Shown: positions 27,414-41,300 of the stretch, one piece after another | How the letters are laid out: each line of letters begins with the position of its first letter | Numbering within the stretch: the stretch's first letter is position 1 | Assembly: GCF_011047135.1 (NCBI RefSeq) | Contig: NZ_CP049255.1 | Coordinates: forward strand, 1,302,001 to 1,366,000 | DNA from: Microbacterium endophyticum | Lineage (GTDB): Bacteria; Actinomycetota; Actinomycetes; Actinomycetales; Microbacteriaceae | DNA: 64,000 nucleotides | Direction: 5' to 3' | Translations under genes and position numbers: made by a program | Notes under the pieces: model-generated | Told to the model about the DNA's origin: nothing | Database searches by the model: none | What the model saw: only the letters and a program-made list of their open reading frames with translations

Positions 27414-28421
27414 CTAGCCGCGCGCTTTCGACATGAGGTCGGCGCGCGGGTTTTCGTGTGGTTCTAGTTCTTGGAACTTCTCCAGTGCCGCCCGGGCGGC
27501 ATCATCGAGATGCGCTGGTACTGCCACCTGCACCTCCGCGAGGAGGTCACCGGTGCCCTTCGTCGTTTGGATGCCCCGACCCTTGACCCGAAGCACTCGC
27601 GCCGACGGGGTTCCGGGAGCGACCCGCAACTTGACGGGATCACCACCGAGTGTGGGCACCTCAATCGTGGCACCCAGCGCTGCCTCTGTGAAGGTCACCG
27701 GCACCACAACGCGAAGGTTGAGACCTTCGCGCGTGAAGACTGGATGCTGTCGCACCGATACCTGCACGACGACGTCGCCGCTCTCACCACCGTCTGGAGA
27801 GGGACGTCCCCGTCCGCGCAGTCGAATCTTCTGCCCATCCGAGACACCGGCGGGAATCTTCACTTTGAACGGTTTGCCGTCTTCCGACTGCAAACTGATC
27901 GTTTCGCCCTTGGCCGCGGTGATGAAGTCCAGAGTCGTCCGTGCGGTGACGTCTGCACCCCTTGTGGGGCCGCCGTAGCCGCGGAATCCGCCACTCGTCT
28001 GGCCGAAGGATCCTGAACCGAACCGCGATGACCCACCCTGATCGAACATCGTGAAGAAGTCGCCGAAGTCCTCTTGCGAGAACCCGGCAGCTCCCCCGCC
28101 TCGGCTGCCACGCGCGCCGCCGAATCCGCTGAACACGTCATCGAATCCGCCGCCGTTCGTACCTCCGGCGCTGAAACGAGCACCGGAGCCCATCGCGCGA
28201 ATTTGGTCGTACTCTTCGCGTTGGGTGGGATCGTTCAGCACTGAATAGGCTTCACTGATCTCTTTGAACTTCGCCTCAGCCTTGCTATCGCCCTGATTCG
28301 AGTCGGGGTGGTACTTACGGGCGAGCTTGCGGTAGGTCTTCTTCAGATCGGCAGCGCTGACGTCTTTTGAGACGCCGAGCATCGCGTAGAAGTCCTTGTC
28401 GAACCAGTCCTGACTGGCCAC
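27414..28421 (-). CDS. dnaJ: DnaJ-type co-chaperone without zinc finger
   Basis: This 335-residue protein has an N-terminal J domain with HPD at residues 38-40. A Gly/Phe/Ser-rich stretch (about 80-160) and two C-terminal substrate-binding beta-domains follow. The CxxCxGxG zinc-finger repeats of class A DnaJ are absent, so it is a class B (CbpA-like) J protein. It lies nine bases after grpE. It stimulates DnaK ATPase and delivers unfolded clients. Confidence 0.94.
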   Translation of the reverse strand: MASQDWFDKDFYAMLGVSKDVSAADLKKTYRKLARKYHPDSNQGDSKAEAKFKEISEAYSVLNDPTQREEYDQIRAMGSGARFSAGGTNGGGFDDVFSGFGGARGSRGGGAAGFSQEDFGDFFTMFDQGGSSRFGSGSFGQTSGGFRGYGGPTRGADVTARTTLDFITAAKGETISLQSEDGKPFKVKIPAGVSDGQKIRLRGRGRPSPDGGESGDVVVQVSVRQHPVFTREGLNLRVVVPVTFTEAALGATIEVPTLGGDPVKLRVAPGTPSARVLRVKGRGIQTTKGTGDLLAEVQVAVPAHLDDAARAALEKFQELEPHENPRADLMSKARG

Positions 28422-28429
28422 AGCGTCTC

Positions 28430-29023
28430 CTATTCCGCCGGAACGGCGACGACGACCTTTGCCGGACGCAGTTCCACAGTGCCCAGGCGGTATCCGACCT
28501 CGACGACTTCGAGAACTGTCGTCTCTGTCGCGCCGGGTGTCGGCTGCTGAAAGATCGCCTCGTGCTGCTGCGGGTCGAAGACGTCGCCGGCAGCACCGTA
28601 GGTTTCGAGACCCATGCGCTCAGCGACGCCGCGAAGCTTGTCAGCGATAGCAGCGAATGGCGTACCCTCGACGAGATCGCCGTGCTTCGCGGCACGGTCG
28701 AGGTCATCGAGTACGGGCAGCAGGCCTTTGGCCACTGATCCCTTCGCTCGCTCGATCTCCACCTCGCGCTGGTCTTCGGTGCGGCGACGGTAGTTGGCGT
28801 ACTCGGCCTGAACTCGCTTGAGGTCAGTTAAGAGGTCGGGCTCGTCGGCGACAGCTTCTGCACCTTCGGCGGCAGCCTCTGCGCTTTGAGCAGCACCCAG
28901 AATGTCGTCGACCGTCAGCTCGTCCTGCGACTCGGGGTCGGAAGCCTGTGCTTCCGACCCCTCATCGCTCGGCCGAACCTCGTCGTCGCCTTCGGGCGTT
29001 TCGTCGAAGTTCTTTTTTGCCAT
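28430..29023 (-). CDS. grpE: Nucleotide exchange factor GrpE
   Basis: The 197-residue protein has an acidic, low-complexity N-terminus (about 1-65), a long helix, and the C-terminal beta-domain signature FDPQQHEAI followed by VVEVVEVGYRLGTVELRPAKVVV. This is the GrpE homodimer layout. It follows dnaK after nine bases and releases ADP from DnaK. Confidence 0.96.
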   Translation of the reverse strand: MAKKNFDETPEGDDEVRPSDEGSEAQASDPESQDELTVDDILGAAQSAEAAAEGAEAVADEPDLLTDLKRVQAEYANYRRRTEDQREVEIERAKGSVAKGLLPVLDDLDRAAKHGDLVEGTPFAAIADKLRGVAERMGLETYGAAGDVFDPQQHEAIFQQPTPGATETTVLEVVEVGYRLGTVELRPAKVVVAVPAE

Positions 29024-29032
29024 GGTTCTGTC

Positions 29033-32802
<3,770 letters not shown>

Positions 32803-33009
32803 GCAAGTTCCTCTCCTTGCAGAGCCCGCTGCTGAGAAGCAGAAATCTCCCTCGGAGGCAGCTAACGAGATGATATCGATGTTCACGGCACTGCATGAGC
32901 CGCCCTTAGACCTTTGAGAAGAAGATAGAAGCTTCAGTGCTCGTTCCCAGTGCGCTCCTCATCTTGACGAGTCCGCACCGAACCAACACCGTGTCCGGGT
33001 GAATAGTTA

Positions 33010-33759
33010 CTAGATAGCGGGGAGAAGCAGAGTCACTTCTGTTCCGAACGCGGCCGAAGACGCTAGATCGATTTCTCCGCCGTGCGCCTCAACTATTTGA
33101 CGTGCTCGCGCAAGGCCAATGCCAAAACCCGCACGCCCTTGAGAAATAGCTGATGGCGCGCGATAAAAGAGATCGAAGGCACGATCTTGCTCGTCATCAG
33201 TCATACCTGTGCCGTGATCTGTAATCGTGATCGCCGCGCGATCATTCCACCACGCGCACCCTACGACGACCTCGCCTCCCTCCGCACTGAACGTCACCGC
33301 GTTTTCAATCAAGTGGCGCAGGGCAGTTTCCAAGAGTCGTTTATCAACCATCGCGACAGGCCCCGCGATGATGTCGGCGGTAATATTCACGCGTCCACCT
33401 GAAAAGTGGTCTCGCGCCTCCGTTACGGCGCGCAGAACCAGCGCACCGAGGTCTAACGGGCGAGCATCAAGCTTTGTGAGATCGTCCGCGACCGCAGCCA
33501 TCTCTCGGAGAGTCGAGAGTACCCGTTCCAGCTGAGCTTCCATCACGTCAACGCGCGCGATACTGGCGGGGGACCCACTCGCGAGTTCTTCGCGGAGCAG
33601 ATCGAGGTGGCCGAGTATCGGAGTGAGTGGATTTCTCAATTCATGCGAGACGGCTCGGGCGTAATCGCTACCGCTCTGTCCGACCGTGATGGTGCGCTCA
33701 CCATGCTCCGGCCGTAATGCCTTGCCCGCGATTCCGCGTGTGGACGAGAGGCCATCCAT
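33010..33759 (-). CDS. Soluble sensor histidine kinase (HisKA + HATPase)
   Basis: The 249-residue protein has no membrane segment. A HisKA domain with SHELRNP (His39) is followed by a HATPase domain with N-box HLIENAV, the DHGTGM motif and FGIGLARARQ, so it looks catalytically complete. It starts 21 bases after the response regulator gene, so the two probably form a pair. An internal input domain is missing, so activation may come from the neighbouring membrane kinases or another protein. Confidence 0.9.
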   Translation of the reverse strand: MDGLSSTRGIAGKALRPEHGERTITVGQSGSDYARAVSHELRNPLTPILGHLDLLREELASGSPASIARVDVMEAQLERVLSTLREMAAVADDLTKLDARPLDLGALVLRAVTEARDHFSGGRVNITADIIAGPVAMVDKRLLETALRHLIENAVTFSAEGGEVVVGCAWWNDRAAITITDHGTGMTDDEQDRAFDLFYRAPSAISQGRAGFGIGLARARQIVEAHGGEIDLASSAAFGTEVTLLLPAI

Positions 33760-33780
33760 TCGATGAACTTCTTCGCTTCG

Positions 33781-34443
33781 CTAGGCGGCGTCGGGCCCGG
33801 TGACGACCCGACCCTGTTGCCACATCAGAACGGCCGCAATACGAGGATCGACATCGGCGCTGCCGGCAACACCGAGGCTTTCGTAAAGCCGGTGCACAAG
33901 CTTCTCAGCTGCGCGCATGCTCGTTCCACGAGCCTGCGCGATCTTCGACACTGAGAAGCCGCGTGCAAGCATGCCGAGAACTTCGGCCTGCGTCATGGTC
34001 ACACGAGCGCGCTCGGGGGCGTCCGTGGCTGCCGGGCGGAGGCGCAGGTGTTCATGTTCTTCGATCGCCAAATCAACCGAGCGAAGCAAAGCACGCGGGC
34101 TGCCGAGCTCGCTCTTCACGAGATAAATAACAGACTCAGGAAGCTTTCCCGCTCTACCCCCAACGAGAGCGGGTGATGCGTGAGTTGAAAGCACGACCAT
34201 TCCCACCCATGGTTGTCGCTCATGCAAACGGCGGAGAAGATCGATGCCTGTCGGCCCGTCTCCGAAGCTCAGGTCGCTGACGACGACGTGATAGTCCTTT
34301 TCCGCTATGCGTGCCAGTGCACCGGAGACAGTGGCGGCCTCGTCTACCTCGTGCCCGGCGCCGGCGAGCACTTCACGTACGAGTCCACGAGTGAATTGAT
34401 CGTCTTCAGCAATCAACACTTTTTTTGCACTGTGATCAGCCAT
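33781..34443 (-). CDS. Response regulator, receiver + LuxR-type HTH
   Basis: This 220-residue protein has an intact receiver domain: acidic pair Asp14/Asp15, phosphoacceptor Asp57 (VVSDLSF), switch Ser86 and Lys110. The C-terminal HTH (TQAEVLGMLARGFSVSKIAQARGTS, split as residues ~150-175) is of the NarL/LuxR type but diverged. The ATG at 34443 has GAAGGAG upstream. It lies between the two kinase genes and is the only DNA-binding output in the group. Confidence 0.9.
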   Translation of the reverse strand: MADHSAKKVLIAEDDQFTRGLVREVLAGAGHEVDEAATVSGALARIAEKDYHVVVSDLSFGDGPTGIDLLRRLHERQPWVGMVVLSTHASPALVGGRAGKLPESVIYLVKSELGSPRALLRSVDLAIEEHEHLRLRPAATDAPERARVTMTQAEVLGMLARGFSVSKIAQARGTSMRAAEKLVHRLYESLGVAGSADVDPRIAAVLMWQQGRVVTGPDAA

Positions 34444-34523
34444 AGCACGCTCCTTCAAGATGTGATCTGATCATGCACTGGGGACGGCACGAAAGAAAGC
34501 TCTCGTTTACGCTCATGTAACCC

Positions 34524-36314
34524 TCAGCGAACATTGGTATTCAGTCGATTCTCGGAGCGAGTTCGTGGCGACTGTGTCATCGGTACGCGCGCCATCGATC
34601 TCGCCCCTCGTCCGATGCCGACGCCCGCGACGGTCCACGTGCCACCCCGCTCGGCGAGCACGCCGGCGACGACGCCGCTGCACGCACGTTCCGCTTCAGA
34701 CCCGTCTCCGTCGTCGGTGCAAACGACAATCACATCACTCTCCACGATGTCGACGACGAGTTCAGCGTTGTCGGCGTTGGCGTGGCGGGACGCGTTCGTT
34801 ACCATATCCGTGAGCAAGTGGGCGATGACTTCGCGAGTCGACTCGTCAGACCTTTCATCGACACCGGGGCACACAGCGCTCGAGACGCTGATGAGTCCTG
34901 TCCAATCTTCCCGAAGGCGCAGTACCGTCGCGGTTACAGAGTGAGGCTCTACTCGTGGCCCGAGACCACGCAGGTCGTCGCATGCTTGCTCGATCACCAC
35001 GCCAACATCACGCAGCACTTCGTCCATATCCTTCGGCACACGCTTGGAACGCGCAAGGCGCAGGGTGTGACTCGCCGCCTGAAGACGGCCCTGTACCGGG
35101 CCATGAAGAAAGAGTGCGAGGCGGCGACGTGTGTCGTGAATTCCAAGAAGCTGAGGGCCTTCGAGGGCGTCGAGAACAGACTCAGCGACCGTCAACTCGA
35201 TCGCCAGAGCGCGATTGCGCGTGTTCGTCACGCTAAGCAATGAAACAACTACCGCGCAGAGACTGCCGACGGGAAGGATAAACGCGAGGCGCAGCATCCC
35301 AGTACCGATTTCACCGAATCCAACGGTCAATAGAATCAAGACGATGAACACTGGAACCAACAAAAGCGAGCCCCACTGAACACCTGCCGCTAAGCGTTCA
35401 CTCGTTCCTGCAGTTGCTGCCGCAGCGATACTGAAACATGAACACAAGAAAATGATCGCAATGATGTTCACGACGGAAGATTGAAAGTCGTCGGTTCGGG
35501 GATATTCGAACATCGTGGCTGAAAGCAAGAGGGCGGCTAGCCCCCAGGGGTAAGTGATGGGGCGCAAGATCGCATCACGCACAATCCCCCGAATAACAAC
35601 GCTAGCTCGCGTAGAGGCTGTATATAGCCCGCCTGGACGAATAGCTCGTCGGCTCATCACTCGCACCACACGGCGTGAAACGTGCGAAATATCGGCGGCC
35701 AGCCTTCGCACTGCCCTCCGCGTAGGCCGCATTCTCACGATACGCAACTGCGCGCCTATCGCCACAAGACGCGGCAAAAGCTCTACGTCTACTGCCGCTG
35801 AGGCGCGCGCCCATTCCATCCGCTCCCATGCCACCGAATCTTCCCCCGCCTCGTCAATGCGGGTTCTCATTTCGGTGATCTCCGAGCGCATTCGCACCGC
35901 CTCAGCGACCAGATGCGCTGCAACCGAGATGGTCGGTATCCACACGACGGTCGCGATGGTCGAGGAGGCGAAGCGCCAGAACAGCTCCGGTTCCGCGCCA
36001 ACAGCAACAGCACTCAATACCCGCGCGGTTCCAAGACCGATGCCTGCACTGAGCCAGTACCCTGCGGTTGCAATCAACGACCGAGGCTTCACTATCGCGA
36101 GATAGATAAGAGCGCAGCCCAAAGCGACGAGTATCGAAAAAGTCGCCGCGAGCACGCCGCTGAAAATACTCGTGCTCGCAGCCGACTCCAGGGTCGCAAG
36201 ACAGAGCACGCTAGGCGGAATGAAGAGAACAGCGTAGGACCAGTGGAAAGAAAGCGGCCCTACCGAGCCGCGTTGCAGCAAGGTCCAAGCCGTAGAAATA
36301 CTCACGCCACTCAC
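34524..36314 (-). CDS. Membrane sensor histidine kinase (HGPVQG type)
   Basis: The protein has two multi-span membrane blocks and an internal helical stretch. The phosphoacceptor-like helix LFLHGPVQGRL and a HATPase-type domain follow, with N-box DMVTNASRHAN and a TDDGDG motif that looks able to bind ATP. The start is uncertain: an ATG at 36383 and a GTG at 36398 would overlap the upstream gene by 50-70 bases. The GTG at 36314 removes the overlap and gives 596 residues, exactly the length of its paralogue at 31012-32802. It follows the SipW-cognate protein gene on the same strand, so it may sense envelope state or control export of that protein. Confidence 0.75.
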   Translation of the reverse strand: MSGVSISTAWTLLQRGSVGPLSFHWSYAVLFIPPSVLCLATLESAASTSIFSGVLAATFSILVALGCALIYLAIVKPRSLIATAGYWLSAGIGLGTARVLSAVAVGAEPELFWRFASSTIATVVWIPTISVAAHLVAEAVRMRSEITEMRTRIDEAGEDSVAWERMEWARASAAVDVELLPRLVAIGAQLRIVRMRPTRRAVRRLAADISHVSRRVVRVMSRRAIRPGGLYTASTRASVVIRGIVRDAILRPITYPWGLAALLLSATMFEYPRTDDFQSSVVNIIAIIFLCSCFSIAAAATAGTSERLAAGVQWGSLLLVPVFIVLILLTVGFGEIGTGMLRLAFILPVGSLCAVVVSLLSVTNTRNRALAIELTVAESVLDALEGPQLLGIHDTRRRLALFLHGPVQGRLQAASHTLRLARSKRVPKDMDEVLRDVGVVIEQACDDLRGLGPRVEPHSVTATVLRLREDWTGLISVSSAVCPGVDERSDESTREVIAHLLTDMVTNASRHANADNAELVVDIVESDVIVVCTDDGDGSEAERACSGVVAGVLAERGGTWTVAGVGIGRGARSMARVPMTQSPRTRSENRLNTNVR

Positions 36315-36330
36315 CGAGTCGCTATCAGGG

Positions 36331-36960
36331 TCACCCCTCGACGGCGACGTTCTCGGCGGTGAAAGTGATAGAGGCGTTCTCATACTCGTCGCCGGCACTG
36401 TCGGAGGCGAAGAAGCGAAGCATGAATGTGGCTTGGTCGCCCGCCGCGAGATCTACTCCCGAGAGATCGACCACCGGCGGGTCGGCGAAGAAGTCCTGCA
36501 GTGAAACACTCTTCCAGGCTGAGTCGATTGAGTCGTAGTACGCAACGGACACGGGGCCACTATCGAGAACAGTCGCATCGTCGGAGGAAAGCACCGTCGG
36601 TGCACTCATCCTCACAACCCAGTCCACCGCGTTGGAGCCGAGGTTTCGAACACCGAGCTCCACCTCGGCGGCTCCTCCGGCATCGCCGTCGACAGTCGCC
36701 GCTTCGACGCTCATGATTGGTAGGCCAGCCACCTTGACGACCGATCCTGCCGGCTGACCATCGGCGATGAGCTCAGATGTCGCCGCAGCAATCGTGTTGC
36801 CTTCGATCTGCTGCTGCGCGGTAAACCAGGCGCCGGAAGCGACAATGCCAATGCCGATAAGCGTCACAGTAGCGACAATGATGGCTGCGATGAGCCCGAC
36901 CTGTAGCTTTCGATTAGCACTGCGTGCATGCTGCTCTGTGTTGCCCTGATATTCACTCAT
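36331..36960 (-). CDS. SipW-cognate (TasA/camelysin-like) exported protein
   Basis: A 209-residue protein. A basic N-terminus, a hydrophobic stretch (about 22-42) and then SGAWFTAQQQIEGNTI reproduce the SipW-type signal: GAWF just after the membrane segment, with a GNT motif some 10 residues later. The mature part is beta-rich with paired VELGVRNLGSNAVDW and ATFMLRFF strands, as in TasA/camelysin (M73-like) proteins that build extracellular fibres or biofilm matrix. It heads a same-strand run with the sensor kinase, regulator and second kinase, and is divergent from a second protein of the same type. Confidence 0.85.
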   Translation of the reverse strand: MSEYQGNTEQHARSANRKLQVGLIAAIIVATVTLIGIGIVASGAWFTAQQQIEGNTIAAATSELIADGQPAGSVVKVAGLPIMSVEAATVDGDAGGAAEVELGVRNLGSNAVDWVVRMSAPTVLSSDDATVLDSGPVSVAYYDSIDSAWKSVSLQDFFADPPVVDLSGVDLAAGDQATFMLRFFASDSAGDEYENASITFTAENVAVEG

Positions 36961-37045
36961 GGTGATGCCTCATCTCCCCAACTGAAACCCCTGTCAGGAA
37001 TGACACCACACGCTTTCAGCCGAGAAAAGCACCGACGAGCTTGAT

Positions 37046-37062
37046 TGTTCGTAAAACGAACA
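37046..37062. promoter_or_regulatory. Perfect 7-bp inverted repeat in the divergent SipW-cognate promoter region
   Basis: TGTTCGT-AAA-ACGAACA lies almost midway in the 223-base gap between two divergent genes for SipW-cognate exported proteins. Its perfect symmetry, short spacer and position suggest a regulator operator. The response regulator at 33781 is the nearest DNA-binding candidate. Confidence 0.65.
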
Positions 37063-37183
37063 TTACGAGTGATCGCGGGTTGGCATCAAGGCATAACGCG
37101 CGGATGCTGGTGCGAAAGGTGCTGGTTTGCACGCATTTCCGCGTCGCGTCGCAGGCCTTCCGGAGAAGAGTCAGGACACAGTG

Positions 37184-37792
37184 ATGAGCAAGTCAACCGC
37201 CTCGACGGAACAGCGCATAGTCGTGGCCGCAACAGTATCCGCTCTCGCTGTCAGCGCCATCGCCGCCGGAGTTCTACTCACGGGAGCATGGTTTAGTTCC
37301 ACGGCATCAGCTGAGGTGACCGCGCCCGGCGGCACACTCGCGCTGGGCGCATTTGGCGACAACGCGGAAGGCATCGTTGAGGTCGTAAACGTGAAGCCGC
37401 TCAGCGAAGCGCAGGCGCTCGATCCTAATAACTCTTTCGGCGCAGCCGAAGGCCAGATCGTCATCGACAACACGGGCACGGTGGCGATGTCCTGGGACGC
37501 CGAGATCAGCGCAATCGAAAGCTCGCTCTACCTCTGGCCCGAGACACTCTACATAGCTGTGCAGGATGAGGGCACCGGAACATGGACCGCGCATGACGCC
37601 AGTGATCTGTTTGAGAACGAAGTGCCCCTTGAAGTGGGGTCAGGGGCAGAATTGGACGCGGAGACTACGTACACCCTTCCTATTCGGGTGTACCTGCGCG
37701 AAGGGTGGGAGCCACCATTCGCCGGCTGGAGTGAGGCCTGGGGGCCAACATTCACCGTTTCAGCACAAGCGCAGCAGGCTATAGCGCCCTAG
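37184..37792 (+). CDS. SipW-cognate (TasA-like) exported protein
   Basis: A 202-residue protein with an N-terminal membrane segment (about 12-32) followed by TGAWFSST, the SipW-type signal core. The mature region carries IVIDNTGTVAMSWDAEI, the repeated DNTG/N-strand pattern of TasA-like proteins, and a Trp-rich C-terminal part (REGWEPPFAGWSEAWG). The ATG follows a CAGTG stretch with a CGGAGAAG site upstream. It is divergent from 36331-36960; a hairpin ends it at about 37807-37845. Confidence 0.82.
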   Translation: MSKSTASTEQRIVVAATVSALAVSAIAAGVLLTGAWFSSTASAEVTAPGGTLALGAFGDNAEGIVEVVNVKPLSEAQALDPNNSFGAAEGQIVIDNTGTVAMSWDAEISAIESSLYLWPETLYIAVQDEGTGTWTAHDASDLFENEVPLEVGSGAELDAETTYTLPIRVYLREGWEPPFAGWSEAWGPTFTVSAQAQQAIAP

Positions 37793-37806
37793 CACCTCGA
37801 CTCCGC

Positions 37807-37845
37807 AGAGTCTCGCCCACGCAGCAGCGGGGTGGGCTCTTTGTC
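37807..37845 (+). terminator. Probable terminator after the SipW-cognate gene
   Basis: AGAG...GCCCAC pairs with GTGGGC...CTCT around an 11-base loop, then TTTG. It lies 14 bases past the stop codon of the preceding gene. The stem has an internal bulge, so confidence is moderate. Confidence 0.55.
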
Positions 37846-37870
37846 GTCTACGCGCCCCACCCCCTCCCCG

Positions 37871-38136
37871 AACGCAGGCAGAATCTACACTTTCACCGTC
37901 AAACCTCACCCGCACGAGGCTTTCTGCCTGCGTTAGTGCAAGCGCGCGGCGGTTGCGGACGAGTTGCCGGGCTCGGGCCGCTGGCCCTCCGCACCCTCGC
38001 GCTGCTAGGCCTCCGCACCCTCGCGCCTCACCCTCCCCGTGTCCCCTGCCTTGCACTAATTCAGGCAATACGGCCGCTAACCGAGCTAATTCCCACAAAT
38101 TTGGTGTTGCTGGCTCGCCCTGCCTGAGTTAGTGCA
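37871..38136. repeat. Cluster of short interspersed inverted/direct repeats
   Basis: Within a gene-free stretch of about 525 bases (37793-38317), a TGCCTGnrTTAGTGCA unit occurs at 37925-37940 and 38121-38136. An inverted copy is at 38051-38067 (TTGCACTAATTCAGGCA). The first unit also pairs with AACGCAGGCAGAA at 37871-37883. The intervening sequence is Arg/Pro-biased GC-rich filler with no convincing gene. This looks like a REP- or MITE-like element array. Confidence 0.6.
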
Positions 38137-38253
38137 GGGACGGACGGCGGAAGCAATACGGGGCAGGGCAGCCAGCACCATGCAGAGCCGGGCCAGGGCG
38201 GGACGGGGCGGGCCAGGGCGGCGCGGCCGCCGGCCGGTGCAAAAAGACGTAGA

Positions 38254-38298
38254 GGCGCCCCGTCCTCGGGGTTGGGTGGGGTTCGAGGACGGGGCGCC
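38254..38298 (-). terminator. Intrinsic terminator of the giant RCC1 gene
   Basis: A perfect 15-bp stem (38254-38268 with 38284-38298) and a 15-base loop lie 20 bases past the stop codon. On the minus strand it is followed shortly by a run of five T. It is one of the strongest hairpins in the window. Confidence 0.9.
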
Positions 38299-38317
38299 GG
38301 TCTATCGAGCGGGGATG

Positions 38318-41300
38318 CTACGGAGTAGCCACCACCACGGGGGCTGTGACGTCGGCCGTGTCGCCGTTTCCGAGGCGGCCGGCGGCGCCGGAGCCCCACG
38401 AGAACACATTGCGGTCGGCATCGGTGGCGAGCATGAAGCGGTCGCCGATCTGCACATCCGTCAACAGCGTGCCGCTCGGCACTGCGCCGACGCCCACCTG
38501 CACCGGCGCGGTCGACGCAACCATCGAGCCGTTTCCGAGTTGTCCGGCTTGGTTCGAGCCCCAGGCGTAGACGCGGCCGTCGCTGCCGATCGCCGCGCTG
38601 TTTGCCGACCCTGCCGAAACGACGCTGATGGTGACGCCGGTGGGGATGCCACCGCGTTCCACCTGCACCGGTACGGCCCGGTCGGTGAGTGTTCCGTCGC
38701 CGAGCTGGCCCGAGCTGTTCTCGCCCCAGGCATACATGTTGCCGTCGTCACCGAGCGCGAGGGTGTGCGACTCACCAGCAGCAACCGACGTGAACAAGAC
38801 ACCGGCCGGCATAGACACTGCCGTGGGTGTGAGCGCGGTCGCGGTCGAATCGTTTCCGAGTTGACCGTACTGGTTGTAGCCCCAGCTATAGGCGATGCCA
38901 TCGCTGCCGATTGCTACGGTGTGATCGGCGCCAGCACTGAATGCCGCGATCGCGACGCCCGCAGGAATTTCACCCTGCGAGATAGGCACCGGCACGCTCG
39001 AGTTCGCGGTCGATCCGTTACCGAGTCGACCGAACGAACCCCAACCCCACGCGTAGAGCTGGCCGTCTGAGCCCAGCGCCACGGTGTGGAATCCACCCGC
39101 GGATACGAGCGCGAATGTAATGCCATTGGGTGCGTTGACAGCTACCGGAACGGCGGATGAATCGGTCGTCCCGTCGCCTAGCTGACCGTATTCGTTTCGG
39201 CCCCAGGCGTACAGCTTGCCGTCGTCACCGAGTGCGACCGTGTGGGAAACACCCGCTGATACCTGCAGGAGCGTTACTCCGCCAGGCACCGCGCCCTGAT
39301 CGACCGAGACGGGAACGTCTGATGTCAACGTCGAGCCGTCACCGAGCTGGCTGTTGGTGTTCCAGCCCCAGGCCAAGGCTGCACCATCAGTCGAAAGCGC
39401 GGCGCCGAAGTCACCACCCGCAGCGAGGGTTGCAAGAATCACTGCCACGTCGAACGACACGGTTCCCGAAGCCGCCGCGGTGTTCACGCGCGTTCCGATA
39501 CCTGTCACCGTCACCGTTTGGCCATTTGCCGCCATCGGCGCCACACCCGACACCACACCGGTTGCCGCGTTGAGCGACAGCCCGCCTGGTAGTGCGGATG
39601 CCGTGGAGTACGACACCGTGCCGTAGAGCCCGACAGAGCGGTACGCCTCCGAGGCGACAGTGAGACCGGCTTTACCCTCAACGGTTTGCTCCGCGGGGAA
39701 GACCAGCGCGGGCACTCGCACAGTTTTCACTGCCGTGAGCTCGCGGGTATTTCCGCCGTTTCCGAGCTGACCGTAGGAGTTGCCTCCCCAGGTGTACGCG
39801 TACTGGTCAGAGCCGAGGATCGTCGTTGACTGGTAGCCCGCCGCGATCTGGTTGGCGAAAATTCCGGACACTCGCACGCCCTGCGCCGCTTGCACGGGAG
39901 TGTATGCCGCAGTGCGGTTGCCGGTACCCAGTTGGCCGTAGGCGTTGTCGCCCCATGCATAGAGCAGCGCGTCGGAACCGACCAGCATGCCGTATTCGAA
40001 CCCGGCCGCCACCGATTTCACAGTTACTCCTGCAGGCATGACACCGCGCAGCACCGTGACCGGCGCAGAGCTTGGTTCGCCGGTGTCATCGCCGAGCTGG
40101 CCACGACCGTTCGAACCCCATGCGTAGGCGACGCCGTCAGATCCGAGCCCGGTGGCCCAGCTGCCCGCGGCGCTCAGCTCGGTGAAGACGACGCCCGCGG
40201 GCATCGCTCCGGCAACGACGGCGACAGGTGCGTTGGCATCCGCCTCGGTACCGTTACCGATCTGACCGTCGGAGTTTTGCCCGAAGCCGTACGCGGCACC
40301 ATCTGCTGTGACGAGATAGGCGGTGAACGAGCCAGCCACGACCTGTGAGACCACGGCACCGCCCGGCACCTCACCCGCAGAGACGACAACAGGCGTCAGC
40401 GCGTTCGTGGTCGTTTCGTCACCCAGCTGCCCGTAGGAGTTGTCACCCCAGGCGTAGACGACGCCGTCACTCGCGAGCGCATAACCCGACGACGATCCCG
40501 CAGCGATCTGCACGATGCTCACGCCCCCGGGAAAGACGACCTCCACCGGCGTTGACGACGTTGCGGTCGTGCCGTTTCCGAGTTGTCCGCTCGAGTTGTT
40601 GCCCCACGCGTACACCTTGCCGGCTTCGGTCAGAGCCATCGAGAATGCCTCGCCGGCCGCAACAGATACCGCCTCGGCGTCCTCCGGCAGCTTCGTCAGC
40701 ACCGGAGCACTCGACGTCACAGTCGACTCGTTACCCAGCTGGCCGCTGTTATTGCGGCCCCAGGCAAAGACGTCGCCGTTGATATCGCGGGCAACCGAGT
40801 GGTACTGCCCAGCGGCGATGTTCGTGAAGTAGCCGTCACCGATCTGCACACTCATCGTGTGCACGGCGGCCGTGGTGTTGTTGCGCGTTCCGGTCGCGTT
40901 GATCTGCCATTGCACCGGCAGCATCGTCGCCATGGTCGAGCCCGACACGATTCCTGTGACCGAGTTCAGGCTGAGCCCGGCAGGAATCGACGCTGCGGTC
41001 GCATACGACACGGTGCCATAGATACCGGTGGTCTTCAACGCTGCCGAAGCCATCTCGTCTCCGACGAACCAGGCCTGTATCTGCGACCCAGGAATCACAT
41101 CCGCCTTCACTCGGCTCACCTTTTTGAGCTCTGACGAGTTCGTCAACGAACCGATGCCCAACTGGCCGCTTGCGTTCAAGCCGGCGCTGTACAGGTAGCC
41201 GTCGGCGCCAAACAGGACGGTCGAGGCATCGCCGCCGGTCATGTTTTGCGTCGCCACAACCGGCGGTACTTCACCCTGACTTACAGCCACTGGTGTCAAC

